Shown piece after piece: positions 23,507 through 34,055 of a stretch of 64,000 nt of DNA. How positions within the stretch are numbered: the stretch's first letter is position 1; every line of letters begins with the position of its first letter. Both the position numbers and the translations under genes were made by a program. The notes beneath the pieces are model-generated. The model saw nothing but the letters and a program-made list of their open reading frames with translations, made no database searches and was not told the origin of the DNA. Source of the DNA: Eublepharis macularius (taxonomy: Eukaryota; Chordata; Lepidosauria; Squamata; Eublepharidae); assembly GCF_028583425.1 (NCBI RefSeq), contig NC_072801.1:16636001-16700000 (forward strand), given 5' to 3'.

Positions 23507-23835
23507 CCCTCCGCTGAGGTGCCCACCGAGCTTGGCCCCAGGGCCTGGCAGCAGCCCTGGCACCAGAGGGAGGGAGGGACTAGAGCCCTAGCCCACCACT
23601 CCCACAGTCCTGAACAGATCAGACACTAATGTGAGCCCTCGGCAGAGGTGCCCACTGAGCTTGGCTTCAGGACCTGGCAGCAGCCCTTGCACCAGAGGGA
23701 GGGAGGGAGGGACTAGAGCCCTAGCCCACCACTCCCACAGACCTGAACAGATCAGGCACTAATGTGAGCCCTCGGCAGAGGTGCCCACCGAGCTTGGTCC
23801 CAAAGCCAGGCAGCAGCCCTGGAACCAGAGGAGAT
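23507..23835. repeat. about 130-bp tandem repeat inside hAT family A
   Basis: Unit 1 spans 23507-23635 (129 bp), unit 2 spans 23636-23768 (133 bp) and a partial third begins at 23769. Each starts near ccctcggcagaggtgcccac and ends near cactaatgtgag. The gaggtgcccactgagcttgg core is present once in the shorter family copy at 6368-6388, so the array was amplified in this copy. Confidence 0.85.
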
Positions 23836-24493
23836 AGATCCCTATCCACCAAAGCCAAGCTGAATTATTCTCTCTGTCTCTCTCCCCAAAGGCTAGCAAG
23901 TGGCAAGCAAGAGCTCTGTCTCACTCCACTGCTCGCTGAAAGTGAAACCCAGCCTGGGAGCTCATGGCTATTTATAAGCACAGGTCCCATTGAGCAACGC
24001 AGGAGGTCTGTTTGGCCGTCAGAGCTGCCTATCAGGGTATGCAGGGATGAGATTGGAGTGCCCATGGCTACAGAACACCCCCTTCCCCCTCCCTCCCCTG
24101 GGTGTCTTCTCCCAACTTGTAACCGCTTTGCAGTTCCGTGGTTAGATGGAAGATCTGCTGATCAAGGTAAGCTGGGCTTCCATTCAGGTTTCCAGGGCAA
24201 CAGAAGGAGCGCAGACAGAGTTCAGGCATTCCCCTGGCTCCGTTGCCAGGGGAACTGATTGCTGGCGCCTGAGTGTCTGGCTTCCCGAACCGCGGCAGAA
24301 CGCACCGAACCAGGCCTCTCCCGAACACTGATTCGTTGGCCGTGGACAATCACAAACTGCCAGATCACCATTGCGCGATTGCCAATTTCGTGGGGATTTG
24401 AAGTAAATAATGCGGTTCATGCCCATCTCTAGTCAGCAGCAACCAGTGTCCCAGAATCACAGAGTTGAAACGGGCCATATAGACCTTCTAGTC

Positions 24494-25031
24494 CAGGGCT
24501 GGCCAAACTGCGGCTCGGGAGCCATATGTGGCTCTTCTAGACATATTGTGTGGCTCCCGGAGGTCTCTGAGTATCGCTGTGGCCATACATTTTATTTTAG
24601 TCTAGTTTATTTCCCTCCCTCCCTTTCCTCCTTTCTTTCCATATCTTTCCCTCCCTTTTCCTTTTTTCCTTCCTTTTTCCTTTCCATGTCTTTCATGTTT
24701 TCAATAAAAATGCTGGGGTTGCCAGTTTGACTAAAAAAATATCTGGGGACTTTGAGGGTGAAGCCTAGCAAGGATGTGATGTCGCTTTTGTGATGTCACT
24801 TCCAAGTCAAAGGTCAGGTGATGGCTCTTCCCAAGCTCCACCCCTTCTGATGATGTCACTTCCAACATACTGCACCAAAACCCCACCCCTTCCTGTGATG
24901 TCACTTTCAGGACACTCCCTCAAACCCACTTCCTCATCTGAAGTCACTTCAGTGCATCATCTCTTGCGGCTCTCAAACATCTGACATTTATTCTATGTGG
25001 CTCTTACATTAAGCAAGTTTGGCCACCCCTG
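24494..25031. mobile_element. hAT element nested in CR1
   Basis: This 538-bp element begins cagggctggccaaactgcgg and ends in agtttggccacccctg (imperfect TIRs). It is flanked by a perfect 8-bp duplication, ttctagtc, at 24486-24493 and 25032-25039. Removing it restores a continuous CR1 3' region (ccttctagtccaaccccctg). Confidence 0.9.
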
Positions 25032-25237
25032 TTCTAGTCCAACCCCCTGCCCAATGAAGGGTGATCCTAAAGCATCCCTGACAAATATTCATCCAGCCTC
25101 TTCTTGAAAACTGCCAGTGAAGGGGAGCTCAACACCTCCCTAGGCAGCTGATTCCACCTTTGAACTACTCTGACTGTGAAAAAGTTTTTCCTAATATCCA
25201 GCCGGTACCTTTCTACATGTAATTTAAGACGGTTGCT

Positions 25238-26248
25238 TCATGTCCTATTCTCTGCTGCCAACTGGAACAGCTCCTTGCCCTCCTCCAAATGACAGCCTTT
25301 CAAATATTTAAAGAGAGCAATCATGTCCCCCATCAATCTCCTCTTCTCCAAACTAAACATTCCCAAGGCCCTCAGTCTTTCCTTGTAGGGCTCAGTCTCC
25401 AGTACCCTGATAATCTTCGTTGCTCTCTTCTGCATCTTCTCGATTTTGTCCACATCTTTTTTGAAGTGAGGCCTCCAGAACTGTACACAGTACTCCAGGT
25501 GTGGCCTGACCAGGGCAGTATAGAGAGGGACTATGACCTCCTGTGATTTCGATGCAATGGCTCTTTTGATACAACCCAAGACTGACTTTGCCTTTTTTGC
25601 CACCGCATCACACTGACTGCTCATATTTAGTTTACAGTCCACTCTTACCCCAAGATCTCTTTCGCATACACTACTACCCAGAAGTGTATCCCCATCCAGT
25701 ACTTGTGCTTCACATTTTTGTGGCCCAGATGTAATACTGTGCACTTATCTATGTTAACTGCATCCTGTTCACAACCGCCCACTTCTCCAGAGTATTCAGG
25801 TCTTGTTGAACTTTAACTCTATATTCTTGGGTGTTTGCTACTCCTCCCAATTTGGTATCATCAGCAAATTTAATGAGTAGCCATTTACCCCTTCATCCAG
25901 ACCATTGATAAAAATATTGAAAAGTACTGGGCCCAAAACCAAGCCCTGAGGCACCCCATTGGACACCTCCCTCCAATCTGATGAAACACCATTGACCAAC
26001 ACTCTTTGGGTGCGGTCCTCTAACCAGTTCCCTATCCACCAAACTGTCCTATAGTCCAGTCCACAGTCTTCCAGTTTACTCATTAGAATGTCATGGGGAA
26101 CCTTATTAAAGGCTTTACTGAAATCCAGGTAAATCACGTCAACAGAATTCCCACGATCCAGTAAGCTCGTCACTTGATCAAAGAAGGAAACCAGGTTGGT
26201 CTGACAAGATCTGTTGGGGACAAAACCATGTTGACTTCCCCAAATCAC
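25238..26248 (-). pseudogene. CR1 reverse transcriptase remnant
   Basis: Frame one (26248 to about 25880) encodes [20 protein letters not shown] and [21 protein letters not shown] single-base shift near 25875-25885 moves the catalytic FADDTKLG (25858-25869) into another frame. Frame three (25744-25238) carries the C-terminal [31 protein letters not shown] and [11 protein letters not shown] blocks. The split frames make it non-functional. Confidence 0.9.
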
Positions 26249-26335
26249 TAAATGGTCCTTCAGATGCTTACAGATCGATCTCTTTAAATTCTGTTCTAAT
26301 ATCTTCCCAGCACCAGCCTGTAGTTTCCTAGGTTT

Positions 26336-29300
26336 CCCGGGAAACTACATTAGTTTCCCAACCCACAATAATTCAGTTTCCATCACTGGGTATTGTATGA
26401 GGAAAACTGTTTGTATCAAGTGCTTATATCAGCTGATGGGCCAAAGAAACACAACAAGGTTTCAATTAACCAGCTCCATGGATGAACAGAAGGAGGTTGT
26501 CTTGGATCCAACATAGAGATCTATAGTTCTATTGGCATTGGGCAGCTTCAACATCCATGATGAAGCCTCCTAATTTGTGGTGGTTGAGGAGTTTATGGTG
26601 ATGGTTTCTACATCCAACTGGCCCAACTCATATTGCAGACTATAAACTAGATTTGCTTCATTCTGAGTGAGTGGAGGACGCTTGGCAGGAAGGGATATCG
26701 CAAGTACTTCTATCATAGAAAAAAATAATCCTAGAGAGTCAACAGTACTGTGATTTTTTGCCACTGTAAAGAGAGGTGGCTAAATCTTGATCTACCTCAA
26801 TGTAGAGGGATTCAGTGGGTTCCTAAAATGCTCCTAGGTCAACCAGCTTCACTGAAAACGTTGTGGAAGCCCTAGTCAGTTTCTGGAATTCAGAAGTGAA
26901 TCAGGAGGTGGACACAATAGCTTAGAAATCCCTCTCTCGTTGGCCTTGGTATTTTGAACAGTGTAAAACAAAGAAAAGGCAAGGAGAAGACCTTGGGGGA
27001 AGAAATCCCAGCACACACACATTAAAACTCACTGAAGGATCTTCCTGTGGTTGTAGTGGCAGCAATGAAGTTTTACTTTATCAGTACAGTAAGATACAGC
27101 TGATGGTGTTTCAGTGATAAGAGACCTAATTAGAACCTGACTTATTAAATTCTAATCAAATTCAACATGTTTGTGAGGCAATTTGGCATCTGTCCTCAAC
27201 ACAAAGTGTGGGAGGAGATATTCCACATCCTCTGTTTATCACACATACTTGGATGACTTCCAGTTGTCACCTAAGGGTATGGCTAGAACCCTTGAAACGT
27301 ACATTCAATTACAGGAGCAGTGGACCTTGCCCATCCTGGCTGATTCTTGCTGGCTAGCTGGGCTGGGTGCTGGTAAATAGCCCTCTTCACTTGTTGTGAA
27401 GCGGGAAATTGTAGGGTCTAAAACCCCCACATATAGACCCCACTCCAATAATATATCTTCAAACTCCAATGTACAGTTTTGTGGGCAAGGTGACTGAGTT
27501 TGGTGATGAACACTTTACGGACTTCTGGATAATGACTAGCTCAATCCACAGCAATTTAGCTGAGGCCCTTTTTTATGACCCAAACCATCTTGGTCAAACA
27601 ACAGAATGACCTTCGCTGGGATATCAGCAGAAGTAGTATGCCCATATTGAGAACCATGAATTTCTCAGCCATTTCTGATACTATGTATACCACGGTATCC
27701 TTTTTGGTTGCTTACAGGTTGGAAGTAGTACTCTTAGGTAATTCTATTCATATCTACAACGGAAACCACTGAAGATACCTGGGAGGGACTGTTGCTCAAT
27801 TACAAAGGATTTACCCTACAGAGTACTGCAAAGTTCCACTCTGTCCCCTGTGCTTTTTAAAAATCTACGTGAAACTGCTTGGGAAAGTTGTCTGGGAGAT
27901 CTGGGGTGAGGTGTTATCAGCATGCCGATAATATGTAACACTATTTCAGTAGCACCATGTAAAATGATGAATGCATAAACAATGCCACAATGAGGGGAAA
28001 TAAATTGAAGCACAATCTAGACAAGGTGAGGATGTCTAAGGTGGAAATGATCTGGGAGGCAGTTGGTTTCTTATTATGGATGGGTTAATCAATTAGGGGA
28101 AGTGTAGGCATTTGGTTTGGGGGTTCCTCCAGACCTGGCCAGCTATACCTACTCCTAGAAAAAATATGACACAGTTGTAATAATTACTGTAATGTGCTTT
28201 ATGCAAGTATGCCCCTGATGGAGACTTCAACTGACTCAACCACTTATTAAGCAAATGTAAGCCACTTGTGGAGCATAGCACACCCGCACTAACAGATCTA
28301 CAAAAGGCTCCCAAAATATGCCAAAAGCATTTTAAGTGTAGGTCTTAATTTTTGGAGGCCTGAGGGTAGTCTCACATTTCATCTGGAAAAATATTCAGCT
28401 GGTACAACCGCCATGCTCTGCACTAAGGTCACATGAGAAGACCCTGTATTAAGGATGTGCAGTTCGGGTTCGGAATTCAGTAAAAATTACCAAATTTTAC
28501 CTAATTCAGTATTACTGAACTGAATCCTATATTCGGTAATACCAACCTTAAGTTTACCGAATGTGTTCGGTAAAATTTGGTAAACTTCGGTAAGCGCAGC
28601 AGCAGTCTTCCTTTGCTGTTCCTTTGCAAAGGAGCAACAAGAAACACGGCTTCCTGCCTTTTATGACCTGATGGGAGAGGGGAGGAGAGTTGGAGTGAGT
28701 CAGAGGAAGAAGGGTAAAAGAGGATGGGGAACAGGGAAGGTGGAAATGGAATGGGCAATCCTTGCAGCAGCTCTCCTTCTCTGGGCAATAAGATTCTAGA
28801 GAAGGAGACTGCCTTTTTTTAACTGCCCTGCAAAGAACTTGGAGGCTTGCCTGTTTGTAAACCTCCATTTTGCTCTGGCCTGGTGATAGAGAGAGATACT
28901 GCTGCTTCTGCCAGCTTGGCTCTCTTTATCTGTGGTCTGGTCTGGGGCTCTGGCTGTCCTGCTGGACTTCTCTGAGACTGCGTGAATTCCTTCCTGCTGT
29001 AACTGAGAGTGATTCCTTTTTGCTACTGACCTGCACTTGGAGGACTTCTGGACCTGAGAGGACTACTGCACTGCACCTTACTTGAAGACTGATTCACAGG
29101 GTTTTTTTCTCTTTGTGGGGAGGGGGTTGCTTTGGTAGGTTGGGGGAACAGGATTTTTTAATTTTTTTAAAAAAAATTAGTTTGCATTTTAAATAAATTT
29201 GCTGCTTATTATTTGCTGCTTGTTCTTTGGGGGGTGTAATTCAATTTTCTTGCTAGTTTTCTTGCTGTGTGGGAGGTGCTTTGGTTGGGCTTCTCTGTGG

Positions 29301-29904
29301 GTGAGGTGCTTTGATTAACTGGTTTGGCTTTTACTTATTGTTGTTATTGTTACTTTGTTCTTCTGGGGGGGACTTCTGTCTTATCCTGTGGTTGGGGTGC
29401 TTCTTTTGGTATTTTATAGTTCCTTATTAGATTCAATTGTTCTTCAGGTGTGTGTTTTCCCCTGTTCTTTTTCTGTGTGTTAATTTTTGCTAGTCGGGGG
29501 GGGGGCTGTTTTTCCCTGTTGCTGGCTGCTTTTTCTTTACTAGTAGTTGGTGTTTGTTTTCTGTCAGCATAGAGGTTTGGCTCATTCTCTGTAGATGTCT
29601 GTTGGCTGGAGGGCTGTTGTTTGTAGGGGTTCACTTTTACCTAGCAGTGTTGGGGTTGTGTACTTTAGGTTTCCATTTCTGAGAGTGTTGTGAAGTTTTA
29701 AAAAGTGTTATTAAGATAGGCTAGTTGTAGGTTTTGTTGTAAACTAGCTAAATTAAATTGCTAGCTTTTAGGGATCAAAGAGAGTTTTCCCTCCTTTAAT
29801 AGGCTTGTGTATGGAATTAAGAAGAGTTCAGGTTCTACTCTAAATCTTCTCCAGATAAATAGGTCTCCCATTAGTGCATTTTAAACTAGGATTTCCCTGC
29901 CCAG
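26336..29904. other. MRTFB first intron, possible hAT 5' end
   Basis: Mostly unrecognised. From about 28457, ggatgtgcagttcgggttcg, then several ttcggtaaa-type inverted motifs, resemble the left end of another hAT family, but no matching right end or duplication was found. 29100-29640 is a T/G-rich stretch whose minus-strand frame is low-complexity. Confidence 0.4.
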
Positions 29905-29909
29905 CTCTG

Positions 29910-30652
29910 TGTCGTGGGCTAGGCTAGTCCGAGCAGAGTAATCCAAGTCCAGTCCACAGTAAATGCACTAATTCAAAGCCAGGGGAGAGTTCAGAATTCA
30001 AAAGCCCAGTCCAGTCCGAAATCAGAGCACGAATGCAGGTGTGTCTCCAGAATCCAAAAAGCCAAGTCAAGTCCAGTCTGAGGCCAGTTTCCGATAGCAT
30101 CAAGTCTATGTGCAGGAAGGGCAGGGTACAGGGTTCATGGAAGTGGTTGCAGGCATTCAACACGTTGCTTCCACACCTGGCAGTTCCTCCAGACTGGCTT
30201 TTATAGCCAGGTGTGGTTTGCAGCCAGCTGCTGGGGCTCACTCCTGATGCTACTCATCCTTGCTCTCCAGCAACTAGTGTCAGCTCAGAAGGCGAGCACT
30301 GAGCCACCTCTCTTGCAGCTCTAACCTCTGTTTATGTCTGCGTCGCTCGTTAGGTGTGGGTGAACCTAGGGGGGTAGAAGCTCCTGGCTGGGCCTCCCCA
30401 GTGGTGTTGGAAATCCCTAGCTGAGCTTCCCCAGTGGTATTGGGGCTGGAGAGTGTTGGTGGCCCTGTCTCAGCTGCTGGCTATAAACTCTGATTAGCCA
30501 GCAGCGGTTCCTGATCCCTGGCTTCTGCTGAATCAAGACCAGGCCTGGCCACACGGAGCTCCTCTTCTCCTGAGGAGTCATGGCTGTCTACACGAGGCTC
30601 CTCTCCTCCTGAGGAGTCCCCACTCTCACTGAGCTCAGACTGGGCCACGACA
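29910..30652 (-). repeat. gypsy 3' LTR
   Basis: This 743-bp LTR starts TGTCGTGGCCCAG and ends CCACGACA on the minus strand. A TATA box (TATAAAAG, plus-strand 30198-30205) marks its U3 promoter. The region near 30560-30630 contains two similar ctcctgaggag repeats. Confidence 0.82.
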
Positions 30653-30853
30653 CACTGGTGCATTAGTCAGGCTGAACAGCATTACAAGGTACTCATATTG
30701 TTCATAGCAGGTACTAAAAGCAATCTTCCACTCATCGCCTTTCTTGTTGTGCACCAAGTTATATGCCCCCCTGAGGTCAAGTTTGGTGAAGATCTGGGCT
30801 CCCTTCAATTGCTTGAGAAGGTCAGTGGTTAAGGGGAGTGGATACCAGTCTCA
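30653..30853 (-). pseudogene. gypsy reverse transcriptase fragment
   Basis: The minus-strand frame gives [20 protein letters not shown], then [20 protein letters not shown] and [13 protein letters not shown]. These are the Ty3/gypsy reverse transcriptase blocks around the first catalytic aspartate (LDLRGAYN). It stops before the YVDD-type motif because the 3' LTR abuts it. Confidence 0.85.
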
Positions 30854-30995
30854 GATTAGCCAGCAGCTGCGGTTCCTGATCCCTGGCGTCTGCTGAGTCA
30901 GGGCTAGGGCTGGCTACACGGAGCGCCTCTTCTCCTGAGGCTCCTCTCCTCCCGAGGAGTCCCCACTCTCACTGAGCCCAGACTGGGCCACGACA
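30854..30995 (-). repeat. gypsy 5' LTR, truncated
   Basis: About 142 bases match the first part of the 3' LTR (tgtcgtggcccagtctg to gctaatc) with several differences, then jump into reverse transcriptase sequence. The junction is at about 30853. Confidence 0.8.
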
Positions 30996-31000
30996 CTCTG

Positions 31001-33401
31001 GCTCCCTTGGAGCCAGGCCAGGCACCTTAAAAGTAGGTTTTCTGTTTAAGGCTTTCCAGTAGATTGGGGTTCAGGGGTAGCTTCATTCTTGAAGAGGAGT
31101 GAAGCTGTTTGTTGGTAGTGTAGAGCCACCACAAACTTAAATAGGGCCATTTTTAAAAGGAGATATGTCCATCTCCAGGTCCCTACCCACAAAAAGCAAG
31201 CTTTTAGAAGAGGTAGGTAAGTTTTAAAACAAACTGATTTTTGGCTAGGTGCCTAAGACTGACACTTCTTTGCCTGACAAAAGAGCTGTTTCTCCAAGCC
31301 ACACGACTGGTGCAGCATGTATTTTAGCAATGGAAGAGTGAACTACTTCAAGATGTATTTCCTAGTTTGGCCCCCACTAGTGTATGATTGTTTATATTTA
31401 ATTGTGTGCTGCGATCTTACCTTAGTTTGATTGTTAACTGCTGGGGATGGGGATCTAATACAATCAAGCAGTATACAGATTTTTAATTAAATAAAGTTAG
31501 TGTGTTTTCAGTTTCTACTTACTGACAATCCATCTCATTTTCCACATTATTGCCCATTCACCTGACTTGGGGAGTTCCTTTTGGAGCTCTGCACAGTCTA
31601 TTTCATTCTTCCTCATCCTGAATCATTTATCATTCTCCCTTGTGCACTGCTATCTTTTCAGGTGCTTCCTGGGTTTGTGGTGAACCATAGTTTCTTGTTG
31701 CTTCTAAACCAACTTAAGATGGCAAATAAAGACTGCAAGCTGGGAACAATCTATGGTTTGTGGGACATGTGCAAGCCAGAGGTGGCTTGTTTAGATGCAG
31801 CAGCCACACAAGGATGTAACTAATTAGACGGCTGTAGAGAGGACGACCAGGGAGGGCATGCATCCAAGAACCCCCCAATTCATCAAAAACCAGAGCGCAG
31901 ATGTGTCTGAACCAATGGAGACAAAACTTGATTCCTTCCCATCAAGTAAAACCTGTATACAAACATAAGCTTATTACTGGAATCACACCAACCATTTTGT
32001 TTGATACTGACTTAGAGGAGGGGTTGGAGAGGGATGAACAGTGTAGTCCTCGGGCCCCAACAAGCTGCACCCACCAACATACATTCCTGACAAATACATA
32101 TATTTTTCACAACTAACAATATACACAGCAAATCAACAGTCAAATATTATACACTGAACTTATTTTGATTTAGCTGTCCAGAACTCAGTTAGTATGAGGC
32201 ACTGCCGATAAATATTGCAAACAGCCCCACAGGAGCAGTAAACCGCAGTGCCATGAGATTTCCCCCAATATTCACAGGCTCTTACTGATATTACCAATTT
32301 TATAACTAGAATGCTGGCATAAACGTGCCGACTTTAGTATTACATTAACAGCCTTAATTCTGAGGCATGTTGTATCAATTTCTGAAGAATCTGCTTCTAC
32401 TGTTTTTCAAAACAGCCTAATTCAAATCATGTTTCCTTATACAACGGATGTGTCAATCAAGCAGGTGTCTTGCTAAGTGCAGCAATATCGGCATTGTCAG
32501 TTCTAGAATTCATAGCACAGAGTGCACTGCTGTTTCTTACGATTTATATAGAGTCCATGCCCCTCCTTTAAATGCCCTGACCTGGATCTAAACAGCTTGT
32601 TAGCTTCATGCAAGGGACTTGCTCCAGCCTAGGGGAATTTAGGACTTTTTCTTCAGATAGTTGGCCCCAATGCCATATCAAAAAGGATTTCTGAAACTTT
32701 CTGTGGGCTTGAAAGCAGTTTGCCATTTGGCAGTGGAGTCCAAAGACTGCTTGGGGCCACAAGAGTTAGTTTTATAGTTCTGTAAACTTCGGCCACTGAA
32801 ACTAATAAACCTTCTAAAGAAAATGAACGCATAAAATAGATAAAATATAATAAAACACATATTTTGCATCTAATATGAAGTGTCTTATAAAGACACCACC
32901 AGCGGAAAGTAAGATAAAACCTAACTGAAAGCTTTTGAAAAATAAATACAATGCCATACATTCAGCTGGTGCTATTAAGACTAAATCAAAACAGGTTAAC
33001 CAAAAATCATCTGAGATACGCTGTATATCAAAATACTGAATTCCAAATACTGAATTCAGTTATTTCAAAAGAGAAATACTCAAGTGTTCAGACGCTGATA
33101 AAGATTTTTAAAATATGAAAGTGAAGTGAATCCAAACTTTCACCTGGATCTTTTAAAAAGTCAAAAATCACAAACTAAAATCCATGAATAAGAAAAGTTA
33201 AGTCATTTTTTTTTCACAATTAAAGTAACATTTGCATGAGGAAAGAGTTACAGAAGTAAGAAGCGGCTTTGTACTTGAAAACAGCTATGAAACATGATAA
33301 AATAGACATATTGGCTTGAATTCAAACAGAAATGAACTTCCACTCACGCAGAGAAAGACTGATGATTCCCATCACCTCACCAGCAGTCTCCCAGAATATA
33401 G
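31001..33401. other. MRTFB first intron, nothing recognised
   Basis: No gene or named repeat was seen between the gypsy remnant and family G element. Confidence 0.5.
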
Positions 33402-34055
33402 AGCCAAACTAGACGAGATGCCTGACACATGGAGGACGTGTGTCGGTTTCCCACAAGTTTCCTTGGGAAGTGGAGTGAGAAAGAAACTCTGCCATGGAGA
33501 AGAGGGAGAGAATCCCTCCTCTCCCTGGCAGAATTTCTTTCTCTAGATGTCTCCTCTAGTCCACTCGGCTCCCTCTTGCAGCCGCTGGCGTGCTCAGCTC
33601 CCTCTGGCTGCCAAGTGCATTTAGGGGAGCAAGGAGAGCATGCTCCCTCTTGCCACTGCCAGCACGCTCAGCTCCCTCTGACAGCTGCTGGCGTGCTCGG
33701 CTCCCTCTCATTGCTGCCAGTGCGCTCCCCTTGCTCCCCTAAATGCACTCTGCAGCCAGAGGAGCCAGGTGCACCAGTGGTGTCAGAGGGAGCCAAGCAC
33801 ACTGGCAGTGGCAAGAGAGAGCATGCTCCCCTAAATGCACTTAGCAACCAGAGGGAGCTGAGCGCACCAGTGGCGGCGAGAGAGAGCGAGCAGACTAGAT
33901 GAGATGCCTACAGAAAGAACCTCTGCCAGAGAGAAAAGGGATTTTCTCTCCCTCTTCTCCCTGAAAGAGGTTCTTTCTCACTACACTTCCCATGGAAACT
34001 AGAGAGAAGTCGACACATGTCCCCCACATATCAGGCATCTCGTCTAGTTTGGCTT
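33402..34055. mobile_element. fold-back DNA transposon, family G
   Basis: The ends are long imperfect inverted repeats: gccaaactagacgagatgcc on the left and its complement ggcatctcgtctagtttggc on the right. Homology extends inward past ggaggacgtgtgtcgg. The interior repeats short blocks such as gctccctctgg and ccctaaatgcact on both strands. A convincing target duplication was not found, so the superfamily is undetermined. Confidence 0.7.

Larger units (their letters stand above)
22501..24431. mobile_element. hAT element, family A, with transposase remnant
   Basis: This 1,931-bp element has TIRs tagacatgggcatgaacc and the complement of tagagatgggcatgaacc, with a perfect 8-bp duplication, gtcagcag, at 22493-22500 and 24432-24439. 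It retains N-terminal transposase sequence on the minus strand and a tandem repeat in its right half, and shares its right third with the copy at 6225-7030. Confidence 0.92.
24452..26335 (-). mobile_element. CR1 LINE, 5'-truncated, interrupted by hAT
   Basis: On the minus strand this is the 3' part of a CR1 retrotransposon: reverse transcriptase from the [20 protein letters not shown] region to the C-terminus, then the 3' UTR ending in the characteristic agagttgaaacgggccat and agaatcac unit at about 24452. The hAT at 24494-25031 splits the UTR. Decay is moderate. Confidence 0.9.
29910..30995 (-). mobile_element. internally deleted Ty3/gypsy retrotransposon
   Basis: Flanked by the 5-bp duplication ctctg at 29905-29909 and 30996-31000, the insertion reads on the minus strand as a truncated 5' LTR (30995 to about 30854), a reverse transcriptase fragment (about 30853-30653) and a full 3' LTR (30652-29910). 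Both outer ends carry the TGTCGTGG...CCACGACA inverted termini. Most of gag-pol and the rest of the 5' LTR are deleted. Confidence 0.85.

Noticed and set aside
23507..23835. Tandem units as a CRISPR-like or satellite array
   Set aside because: There are only two and a half units of about 130 bp without spacers, internal to a hAT element.
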